A DNA stretch of 53,057 nucleotides from Bryobacterales bacterium (GTDB lineage Bacteria; Acidobacteriota; Terriglobia; Bryobacterales; Bryobacteraceae): assembly GCA_016789785.1 (NCBI GenBank), contig JAEUQE010000030.1, positions 1-53,057 of the forward strand, written 5' to 3'. Each line of letters opens with the position of its first letter. Position 1 is the stretch's first letter. Position numbers and translations under genes: made by a program. The notes beneath the pieces are model-generated. The model had not been told where the DNA came from and did not search any database. It worked only from the letters and a program-made list of their open reading frames with translations. This document shows positions 34,894 through 42,577 of the stretch, piece by piece.

Positions 34894-37638
34894 ATGACAG
34901 TGGCGCGCTTCACATTTCTGGCTGCCGGCGTTTGCTGGATGGGCCTGGCCGGCGGCCAGAGCGCGGGTGAAGGCCGCGGGGCATCAGCAAGCAGTGCAAA
35001 AACAGAGGGCCGTCGTTCCGCCGCCGATGCGGCGGCGAATGCCACACACACACCCGCCGGAATTCCAGGCTTGGTGACCGCGCGAGGAGTCGCAGCAGCG
35101 ACTACTGTGGACTCGGGCGGTGCGAGTTCGAGCAAGGGAAGCGCACGAGCGGACCGCATGGTCGCGCAGACGCGATCCGCGAATCGAAGCTTCCCAGGTG
35201 CTGGCGCCGCTGCCTCAGGCGGATCGAGTGCCAGTTCCCCAAGAGGGGGCACCGTGGCGCTGTGGCTTTTCGACGAACCGTCCGGCGTGGCGCCCAGTTC
35301 GATCCTCAACGAGTCTGCCGGCGGCAATGTCCTCGCGTTGGGACGTGGCGCCCGCATGGCCGCAGGACGCTTCGGCAACAGCCTCGAAGTCTGCGATCCG
35401 GCGCCGCTGCGCATCAAGGCGATCGGTGCGAATGACGAAGAGGGCACGGGGTCAATCCTGTTTGGAATCGGCCGGATGCCGGTTCCCAAAGGCCGCACCA
35501 TGGAGCCACTGAACTGGAACAACGCAACGTTCGCGGCATTGGCGACGAGCGGCGAAAAACACCTGAGGTCTCCGAGTTTTCCCAACGTCTCGCGATCGAA
35601 GCTCAATCTCGGCGCGTTTGATTGGACGCTCGAATTCTGGTATCTGCCCGCGCGTGCCTCCAAAGAGGAAGGCACCGTGTATGAGATCGGCTCGGGGCCT
35701 CGCGGCGAAAACGATCAACTCACGCGCATCACCCTCGCTCCTGATCAAAGCGCCTTCCGCCTGTATCACCGGAGCGCAGCGCCGGGACTCACCATTCCCA
35801 CCGATGCCGCGCGGCTTCGCGCGGGAGCCACGCGATGGGTGCACCTTGCGTTCACGTACAACGCGGCGGCGAAGCAACTCCTGCACTATGTGGATGGCGT
35901 GTTGCAGAAAGCGCCGCCCGTATTTGCGATGGAACAACTCGCCGCGGGAGACGAAGCGTATCTGACGATCGGGCGCGATGGCCGGTGGAACCGCCCGCTC
36001 CTGGGCCGTGTGGATGAGATGCGAGTATCGGATCACTTGGTCTACACGGCTGCGTTTTCGCCACCGGGCAGCTTTTCCCTAACCTACTCAGGGAAGCTTC
36101 CGAAGCCTGCGCTCGAAAAGGGTCTGCCGCTGCTTTTCGGGAAGGATGCGCCGAAGCAAGGTGTGGTGCCGCTGGGCGCGCGCAAGCACCTCTTCATTGA
36201 CGGGGCGCTGATGAGCGAATCGCGCGGCATCACGTTTGTGCCGAATCCGCCCGTGCGCAAAGAGAAGGTGTTCGAGAACCTGCGGGGGCACATGTCGATG
36301 GTGGAGGACGAGGAAGGCCGCATTCGCATCTACTATCGCGAGAAGAACGACTGGCTCGGCGTGGTGACTTCGAAGAACGGCGTCGATTGGGAGAAGCCCG
36401 ATCTTGGCCGCGAATACGAGGGCATGCGCAACATCGCACTTGCGGAAACGGTTGGACTGGGCAACGTGTTTCTTGATCCGAACGCACCTCCAGAGAAACG
36501 CTGGCACTACTTCAGTGGCGTGAAGCGGCGCTCGATGTTCGTGTACACATCGAAAGATGGATGGTCGTTTGAACCGCATGAAACCGCGGCGTTGCCGTTC
36601 GCGGCGGGCTCGCAATCGGTGATCTATTACGATGAGCAGCGGCAGGTCTACGTGGGCCATCACCGTTCCGATTACGGCATGACGGAGACGGGAAGAACGC
36701 AGCGGGTGTTCCTGCTCTCGGAGACGCGTGATCTGTTCCGGCCTTGGCCATTCGCGCCGGTGACTCCGGAACTGGTGGCGCAGCAATCGCGCGCGCGCCG
36801 CATCAAGGCGGACCGTTTGGATCCGTGGTTCGTGGATAACGGGCCGTTGTCGCCGGCGGGGCTGAGCGTGGAACTGCCCGTTGCCTTCAGCACGAGCGAT
36901 GCAATGGATCCGCCGTCAACGGACATCTACACCACGAAAGTAGTGAAGTATCCGTGGGCGCCGGACACTTATTTTTCATTTCCCGCGGTTTACTTTCATT
37001 ATGAGGGCGCGGCGCCCCGAACACGCGCGACTCTGGGGGATGAGGCGCGACAGAAAGGGTCGGGTGTCGTGGAAGTGCAGATTGCGGTGAGCCGCGATGG
37101 ATTGGAGTGGAAACGGCTGCCCCGCCCCGCCTACATTCCAATCACGAGCAACGGCGAGGATGCGATCCACATGATGTTCCTGACCCACGGCATGCTGAAG
37201 CGCGGCAATGAGATCTGGCAGTATGCGGGCGGGCATGCGGGCAATGGCATCAACTATCATTCGGCATGGGTGAAGCAGCCGAACTCGCCGCTGTGGCGGT
37301 ATGTCCAGCGAATGGATGGTTTTGTGGCCGCGGAAGCAGCGTACACCGGGGGCGAATTCACCACGCGACCGCTGACCTTCGAGGGCAAGCATGTGCGCCT
37401 CAACCTCGACACCGGGGCTGTGGGATTCGCGCAAGTGGGCATTCTGGATGAGCAAGGAAAGCCGGTTCCCGGATTCTCCCTGGAGGATTGCGTGTACATT
37501 AACGGCGACTATCTGCGGCATCCGGTGGAATGGATGGGAAAGGGCGCCGATGTTTCGGCACTGCAGGGCCGCACGGTGCGCCTGCAATTCCGGATGCGCG
37601 GCACACGTTTGTTCGCCATGCAGTTCACCAAGGATTGA
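34894..37638 (+). CDS. Exported LamG-domain / GH32-like five-blade protein
   Basis: 914 residues. Signal peptide (MTVARFTFLAAGVCWMGLAGG), an odd Ala/Ser/Gly-rich stretch of about 95 residues, a LamG/concanavalin-like domain (about 115-395: GTVALWLFDEPSG, FDWTLEFWYLPAR, RWVHLAFTYNAAAKQLLHYVDG, LLGRVDEMRVSD), then a glycosidase-type propeller (about 420-790: RKHLFIDGALMSES, SKNGVDWEKPDLG) as in GH32/GH43-like proteins, and a C-terminal beta domain. It probably binds and perhaps cleaves a glycan outside the cytoplasm; acid/base residues cannot be fixed by eye. An alternative ATG at 34879 is less likely, because it lies before the predicted transcription start. Confidence 0.8.
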   Translation: MTVARFTFLAAGVCWMGLAGGQSAGEGRGASASSAKTEGRRSAADAAANATHTPAGIPGLVTARGVAAATTVDSGGASSSKGSARADRMVAQTRSANRSFPGAGAAASGGSSASSPRGGTVALWLFDEPSGVAPSSILNESAGGNVLALGRGARMAAGRFGNSLEVCDPAPLRIKAIGANDEEGTGSILFGIGRMPVPKGRTMEPLNWNNATFAALATSGEKHLRSPSFPNVSRSKLNLGAFDWTLEFWYLPARASKEEGTVYEIGSGPRGENDQLTRITLAPDQSAFRLYHRSAAPGLTIPTDAARLRAGATRWVHLAFTYNAAAKQLLHYVDGVLQKAPPVFAMEQLAAGDEAYLTIGRDGRWNRPLLGRVDEMRVSDHLVYTAAFSPPGSFSLTYSGKLPKPALEKGLPLLFGKDAPKQGVVPLGARKHLFIDGALMSESRGITFVPNPPVRKEKVFENLRGHMSMVEDEEGRIRIYYREKNDWLGVVTSKNGVDWEKPDLGREYEGMRNIALAETVGLGNVFLDPNAPPEKRWHYFSGVKRRSMFVYTSKDGWSFEPHETAALPFAAGSQSVIYYDEQRQVYVGHHRSDYGMTETGRTQRVFLLSETRDLFRPWPFAPVTPELVAQQSRARRIKADRLDPWFVDNGPLSPAGLSVELPVAFSTSDAMDPPSTDIYTTKVVKYPWAPDTYFSFPAVYFHYEGAAPRTRATLGDEARQKGSGVVEVQIAVSRDGLEWKRLPRPAYIPITSNGEDAIHMMFLTHGMLKRGNEIWQYAGGHAGNGINYHSAWVKQPNSPLWRYVQRMDGFVAAEAAYTGGEFTTRPLTFEGKHVRLNLDTGAVGFAQVGILDEQGKPVPGFSLEDCVYINGDYLRHPVEWMGKGADVSALQGRTVRLQFRMRGTRLFAMQFTKD

Positions 37639-37682
37639 CTGAGTAAGGATTGACCGGCATTGAGGGGGATGAGGAGACACAC

Positions 37683-38537
37683 ATGTCTGACGGATTGGCG
37701 TTGCGATCAGGCTCTCAGCGGCGCAGGGCTCCGAAGCGGGAAACATCGGTGCGGACGAAGCTGGCGTGGGGAAAGCAATATCACTTGAAGGCTTTGAGCC
37801 GGGCTTTGGATGTGCTCGACTGCTTTCCGGAGGACGCGGCGCGGTTGAGCCTGCGCGAGATTGCACGCCTCACGCGCACGCCGGAGTCCTCGCTTTATCG
37901 CATTCTGCTGACGCTGCAGCATCGCGGATATGTACGCCAGAATCCCGATGGAACGTATCAACAGCCGGAGCGATTGCTGGTGGGCCGGATGCACGAACGC
38001 GGCGAGGTTCTGCGCATCCTTGCGCGCCCGCATTTGCGAACGCTGGCGGCGCGATTCGATGAAACCGCGAGTATGGCATGTCTGTTTCATGATCTGATCC
38101 GCGTGCTCGACACGGTGGAGACATTTCATGAAATCCGCATGACCAATAAGGTGGGGCGAGTGCTTCCGCCGCATTGCAGTTCGCTTGGCAAGGCGATCAC
38201 GGCGTTTCAGACTTCCGAACACATCAACCACATGCTGGAAGTCTACGGGTTGTTCCGGCGGACGGAGCGGACGATTGTGGACCGGACGGCCTTGCTTGCG
38301 GAGTTCGAGGAGATCAGCAGGAAGGGTGTGGCGTTTGATCGCGAAGAGACGGTGATGGGCGGGTTCTGTATCGGCGTGCCGATTGCGACGGTGTCCGGCG
38401 AGGTGTTTGCGGCGGTGAGCGTATCGACTCCGCTGGTGCGGATGACGGCGAAGCGGCAGGCGGAGATCGAGCGGGCCGTGGTGCAGACGGCTCTGCTGAT
38501 TGGCCAGGATCTGCGCAAGTCCACACGGGCGAAGTAG
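37683..38537 (+). CDS. IclR-family transcriptional regulator
   Basis: 284 residues, ATG 37683 with GAGGAG upstream, 44 bases after the LamG/GH32-like gene. Winged helix (about 35-95: LSLREIARLTRTPESSLYRIL, HRGYVRQ) and IclR effector domain (PPHCSSLGKAITAF, GVAFDREETVMGGFCIGVPI). IclR proteins commonly control sugar-acid and aromatic-acid catabolism through paired TGAAA/TTTCA sites (KdgR is the model), which fits the elements at 33277-33322 and 34862-34887. Lying in one of the operons it would regulate, it is probably autoregulated (inference). Confidence 0.92.
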   Translation: MSDGLALRSGSQRRRAPKRETSVRTKLAWGKQYHLKALSRALDVLDCFPEDAARLSLREIARLTRTPESSLYRILLTLQHRGYVRQNPDGTYQQPERLLVGRMHERGEVLRILARPHLRTLAARFDETASMACLFHDLIRVLDTVETFHEIRMTNKVGRVLPPHCSSLGKAITAFQTSEHINHMLEVYGLFRRTERTIVDRTALLAEFEEISRKGVAFDREETVMGGFCIGVPIATVSGEVFAAVSVSTPLVRMTAKRQAEIERAVVQTALLIGQDLRKSTRAK

Positions 38538-38747
38538 TGTGGATCCGGCCGCGGTGTTTCGGCACTTTGCGTAGAGAACCCGCGTACGTGGCAGGATAGC
38601 AGCGGCCATGACATAGAACGTGGCTGAAGTTCTCAACGATGTTTCTGGGAATGCGCTCCAAATCTCCAAACCGTTCGCGTTCGAAGTTGCTGGTTGACCA
38701 CAAGGCCAGTGGCGCAGACTTGGTTCAAAGGGATATCATGCGGAGCG

Positions 38748-39917
38748 ATGCGCCGCCGAAGCTTCCTCTCCTCCTTCCTTGCAGGCGCCGGGTCCTTGGC
38801 TCTACCATCCGTGTTGCGAAGTGCCCCGCCCTCGCTCAAGATTACTGACGTCAAGGTGCTCAAGCTACAGTTCCCCGGAAAGACACCGCGCATTCGCAAC
38901 TCGATCATCGAAAGCGGCGGCGGCACGCCCGGCATGCGTCTGCTGGAGATCTATACGGATGGCGGAATCATCGGCCGTAGCAAGGCCGAGCGCGAGGCGC
39001 TCATCTTCTCGGACCTCGTCCCTCGCATCAAAGGCGAGAATCCGTTCTTCCCGGAGCGAATCTGGGATCGCATGTACCGCCACAATCGCAAGCCCGTGGC
39101 AAAGGGCGAGTACATCCGCGCCATGGGCTCCGTGGACATCGCCGTCTGGGACATCGTCGGCAAGGCGCTGGGCATGCCGGTTTATCAGGTGCTCGGCGGG
39201 TACACGAACAAAGTCCGCGTGTATGCGGCGGGCGGTTACTACGAAGACGGCAAGGGGTTGCGCGAACTCGCCAAAGAGATGGAAGGCTATGTGAGCGAGG
39301 GCTTCCGCGCGGTGAAGATGAAGGTCGGCGGTGCTTCCATGCAGGAAGATGTGGAACGCGTGCGGGCCGTGCGCGACGCGGTTGGGCCGAAGGTGGATCT
39401 GCTCATTGATGCGAACAACAAGTGGGACGCTTACAACGCCATTCGCTTCGGCCGCATGGTGGAAAAGTACGAATTGTTCTGGTTCGAAGAACCCGTGGAG
39501 CCCGACGATTTCAAGGGCTGCGCCGAAGTGAAGGCAGCGCTCGATACGCCCATTACCGCGGGCGAGAATGAGTTCACGCGATGGGGCGCGCGCGAGTTGA
39601 TCGAAGCGCGTTCGGCCGATATCCTCAATCTCGACACCGTATGGTCGGGAGGATACACGGAGTACCGCAAAATCGCGGCATTGGCCAGCGCCAATCACAT
39701 TCCCGTTTCCCCGCATGGCGATCCGCACATGGCGGTACACATGGTGGCCGCCACACCGAATGCCCTCATCATGGAAACGTATCCAGGCGTGCAGAGCCGC
39801 TACAACCCCGCGCTGCCGCTCTTTCCCGTGAAGGATGGTTCCATCGAACCGCCCAACACGCCGGGCGTTGGCGTCGATCCCGATCCCGAGATGATTCGCA
39901 AGTACCGTGTGTCATGA
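38748..39917 (+). CDS. Tat-exported enolase-superfamily enzyme (mandelate racemase / sugar-acid dehydratase subgroup)
   Basis: 389 residues. Tat signal (MRRRSFLSSFLAGAGSLALP). Catalytic Lys pair in FRAVKMKVGG; metal ligands Asp in LIDANNKWD, Glu in FEEPVEPDD, Glu in TAGENEFTR; the His of the Asp-His dyad in PVSPHGDPHM and the Glu in MEMETYPGV-type position (LIMETYPGV). All expected residues are present, so an active acid-sugar dehydratase or epimerase is likely. Export of this normally cytosolic family is unusual. ATG 38748 has a GGAG five bases upstream. The 210 bases before it hold no supported gene. Confidence 0.9.
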   Translation: MRRRSFLSSFLAGAGSLALPSVLRSAPPSLKITDVKVLKLQFPGKTPRIRNSIIESGGGTPGMRLLEIYTDGGIIGRSKAEREALIFSDLVPRIKGENPFFPERIWDRMYRHNRKPVAKGEYIRAMGSVDIAVWDIVGKALGMPVYQVLGGYTNKVRVYAAGGYYEDGKGLRELAKEMEGYVSEGFRAVKMKVGGASMQEDVERVRAVRDAVGPKVDLLIDANNKWDAYNAIRFGRMVEKYELFWFEEPVEPDDFKGCAEVKAALDTPITAGENEFTRWGARELIEARSADILNLDTVWSGGYTEYRKIAALASANHIPVSPHGDPHMAVHMVAATPNALIMETYPGVQSRYNPALPLFPVKDGSIEPPNTPGVGVDPDPEMIRKYRVS

Positions 39918-39941
39918 TGCCGCGAGGATGAGGATCCACTG

Positions 39942-40763
39942 ATGAAGCTCTCCCTCTCTGTCCGCATCGCAGAGGCGTTCGATAACAAAGAGCGCAGCAA
40001 CATGCCGCTGCCCGAAATGATCGGGCTTGCGAAGAAGCACGGTTTCCAGGCCGTCTGCATGCGCGCTTCCGTCGCGGGCACTCATACTCCCGTGGAAGTG
40101 ATCCGTGAGCTGCGAAACACGCTCGATCAGGCGGGGCTCCAGGTGTCGATGGTGACTGGCGATTTCGCCGTGCCCAGCAACAACGACAATGGTCCCGATC
40201 TGCTGCGCTATATCAAGCCGCATCTCGACCTTGCCAGTGAATTGCGCGCTCCGCTGATTCGCGTGTGCATGAAGCGCGAGGAAGACATCCACTGGGCGCG
40301 GCGCGCCGCCGACGAAGCCGCCGAGCGCGGTATCCGCCTCGCCCATCAATCGCATTCCGCCAGCATGTTCGAAGTGCCCTCGAACGCGCTGAAGACACTG
40401 CGCGCGATCGGCCGGCCCAACTTCGGTCTTATCTACGAAGCGGCGAACTGGTTCATCTCGGGCCAGGAGTATGGCCCCGCGATCCTGAAACAATTCGAGC
40501 CCTATTTGTTTAATGTCTATGTGCAGAATCACATCGTGAGTGCAAAGGGAGTTTCGCCGCTGCAAACGTGGACCAAGGGTGAGATCCGCGTGGATCACAT
40601 CGGCATCTGGGATCGCGGCGGCGTGGACTACGATCTCGTCATGAACACACTGAAGCGGATGAACTACGCAGGCTACGTCACCGTGCATCAGGCGTTCGCG
40701 GGGGTGATGCCGGTGGACGAATCGGTCAAGCGCAGTGCGGACTACCTGAGAAATTTTCTCTAA
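39942..40763 (+). CDS. Sugar phosphate isomerase/epimerase-like TIM barrel
   Basis: 273 residues of the xylose isomerase-like/AP-endonuclease-2 barrel superfamily. Metal-type residues can be seen: Glu in GLIYEAANW, His in YVQNHIVSAKG, the D-H-I-G-I-W-D segment and the C-terminal GYVTVHQAFAG. Unlike its two neighbours it has no export signal. It probably isomerises or epimerises a sugar derived from the pathway. Good gene order: 24 bases after the dehydratase and 18 bases before the oxidoreductase, an evident operon. Confidence 0.85.
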   Translation: MKLSLSVRIAEAFDNKERSNMPLPEMIGLAKKHGFQAVCMRASVAGTHTPVEVIRELRNTLDQAGLQVSMVTGDFAVPSNNDNGPDLLRYIKPHLDLASELRAPLIRVCMKREEDIHWARRAADEAAERGIRLAHQSHSASMFEVPSNALKTLRAIGRPNFGLIYEAANWFISGQEYGPAILKQFEPYLFNVYVQNHIVSAKGVSPLQTWTKGEIRVDHIGIWDRGGVDYDLVMNTLKRMNYAGYVTVHQAFAGVMPVDESVKRSADYLRNFL

Positions 40764-40781
40764 TCCCAGTAGGAGAAGTTC

Positions 40782-41897
40782 ATGACCAGACGAACCTTTG
40801 CTGGAACCACGGGATCGGCGATGATGCTGCAGAGCGCGCAGGTCGCAGGCTCGCAGGCAAACTCAGCGATCCGCATGGGGCTCATCGGATGCGGGGGCCG
40901 CGGGACGGAAGTCGCGGCGTTGTTCGCCCGCGATGACCGGGTGCGGTTCACGGCGCTGTGTGATGTGCGGGCTGAGCAGATGGACGCGGCCGCTCCGAAG
41001 CTGAAGGCAGCCCCGGCAAAACGATACCGCGATCATCGCGAACTGCTGCAATCGGACCTGGATGCGGTGTTGATTGCGACCCCTGTTTATCAGCATCCCG
41101 AGCACCTGGAAGCCGCGGTGCTCGCGGGCAAGCATGTTTATTGCGAGAAGCCCGCGGCGGTGGACGTGGAAGGCTGCCGGCGCATCATGCGGGCCGGGCG
41201 CAACGCCTCTTCTGCGCAGTGCATCACGTTCGGCTTTCAGAACCGTTATGGCCCGGGCTATCTGAAAGCGGAGAAGCTGATTCAATCGAATGCGATCGGC
41301 ATGATCAAGATGGCTCGCAGTAGTTGGATCGCGAGCACGGGAATCGGAAAACGCAAGCGCGCCCCCGTTCCGCCGGATCAGGAGAAGCAGATCTATTGGA
41401 ACGCCTGGAAACAGTACAGCGGCGATTTCATTGTTGAACAGGATGTGCATGGAGTAGACGTTGTGAACTGGTTTCTCGGAAGCGTGCCGCTGAAGGCCTA
41501 TGGCACGGGAGGCCGCATGTTGCGCACCTATGGCGACAACATGGATCACCTGAACGTGACGTTCGTTTATCCGAGCGGAGTGCATGCGGCGCTGACCGCA
41601 ACGCAGTTTGGACCCAATGGATATCGCGTGGTGAGCGAGACTTTCATCGGCACCGAGGGCGTGATTGAGACGCAACGGCAATCGCTATGGGTGTACAAGA
41701 ATGCGCAGGAGGTTGCGCTCGAGAAGATTGAGAAGAGCATCACGGAGAACGCCGTGGAGCAGTTCGTGCGCAGAGTGCTGGAGAAGCAGCCGGAGAACAC
41801 GGCGGTGCGTGCCGCCGAATCGACGCTAACGAGCATTCTTGGCCGGATGGCGATTGAGCAAAAGCGCGAGGTCGCTTGGAGAGAGTTGCTGGTTTAG
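40782..41897 (+). CDS. Tat-exported Gfo/Idh/MocA-family oxidoreductase
   Basis: 371 residues, ATG 40782 with AGGAGA. Tat-like signal (MTRRTFAGTTGSAMMLQSAQ, motif T-R-R-T-F-A-G). Rossmann fold (IRMGLIGCGGRGTEVAALF), the family E-K-P motif (HVYCEKPAAVD) and the substrate-domain segment QDVHGVDVVNWFLG. It should oxidise or reduce a sugar with a tightly held NAD(P). Exported members with pre-loaded cofactor are known in this family (glucose-fructose oxidoreductase). Last gene of the plus-strand arm. Confidence 0.88.
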   Translation: MTRRTFAGTTGSAMMLQSAQVAGSQANSAIRMGLIGCGGRGTEVAALFARDDRVRFTALCDVRAEQMDAAAPKLKAAPAKRYRDHRELLQSDLDAVLIATPVYQHPEHLEAAVLAGKHVYCEKPAAVDVEGCRRIMRAGRNASSAQCITFGFQNRYGPGYLKAEKLIQSNAIGMIKMARSSWIASTGIGKRKRAPVPPDQEKQIYWNAWKQYSGDFIVEQDVHGVDVVNWFLGSVPLKAYGTGGRMLRTYGDNMDHLNVTFVYPSGVHAALTATQFGPNGYRVVSETFIGTEGVIETQRQSLWVYKNAQEVALEKIEKSITENAVEQFVRRVLEKQPENTAVRAAESTLTSILGRMAIEQKREVAWRELLV

Positions 41898-41906
41898 AAC
41901 CAAGTG

Positions 41907-42350
41907 CTATCCAGGCCTTGGACAATCGGGTTCGGAGACCGGGACCACCACACCTTCCCCGGTCTGCTGATGATACCGGTTCGCACGTGTCTTGAGGTCG
42001 TAGAGGAACCACGCCCACCGGTCGTTCAACTGGGGATCCTGGTTCTGCCGCACAGCCCGGTCGAGCCTCTGGTGAAGCCGCTGCGCGATCTCCATGAAGT
42101 CCCTGTGGTGCTGCTCTTCGTGGCGTAACACCCTCTGCTCGGTCACCACATCCAGACCGTTCAAGATCTGGATTTGGGGATTGAACCAAACGTTCACGGT
42201 GCTGATCGTGTCGCTGAACGGCTCGTGGTCCGTGCTACATCCTCCGCCGTGGATGAACGCTCCTTCTCTGTCTCCGTATTCTGCCCGCACACGGTCCAAG
42301 TGGACCACCGGCGGGGGATTGATGTCATGTCCTGTAAAAGTGAGTGTCAT
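41907..42350 (-). CDS. Small HEXXH-motif protein, possible minimal metallopeptidase
   Basis: 147 residues. The only clear motif is H77-E-E-Q-H81 in VLRHEEQHHRDFMEIA, followed by a long helix, a layout like DUF922-type proteins with a zincin helix. No signal peptide. The N-terminal half is beta-rich and has one Cys. No strong ribosome site at ATG 42350. Converges with the oxidoreductase gene (9-base gap). Function unknown; zinc binding is inferred from the motif alone. Confidence 0.6.
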   Translation of the reverse strand: MTLTFTGHDINPPPVVHLDRVRAEYGDREGAFIHGGGCSTDHEPFSDTISTVNVWFNPQIQILNGLDVVTEQRVLRHEEQHHRDFMEIAQRLHQRLDRAVRQNQDPQLNDRWAWFLYDLKTRANRYHQQTGEGVVVPVSEPDCPRPG

Positions 42351-42577
42351 TGGTTTACACCCAGCAACAGCCTAGCCATGGAGCTTCCGGGTGTCAATGG
42401 GGGTCGCCGCAGGTTCAAGGCCCGCAGTTTCGCAACTCTGGTGACGGCCGGCGCGCCGTCAGCTTGTGATTTGTCCGCTTGAGAACGCGAGAGGATGTGG
42501 AAGCAACCCCAGAGCAGTTTCCGGCGGCGGACAGTCCGAAACCCAAACCTCGCCGATTCTGGCACGATAAGAAAGAG

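Noticed and set aside
34960..35250. Possible frameshift in the Ala/Ser-rich part of the LamG protein
   Set aside because: The frame is open and joins a good signal peptide to the LamG domain, so a low-complexity linker explains it without an error.
36984..37002. Further ACTTTCATTATG match to the regulon element
   Set aside because: It lies deep inside the LamG/GH32-like coding sequence, where V-Y-F-H-Y is conserved protein, and matches poorly past the core.
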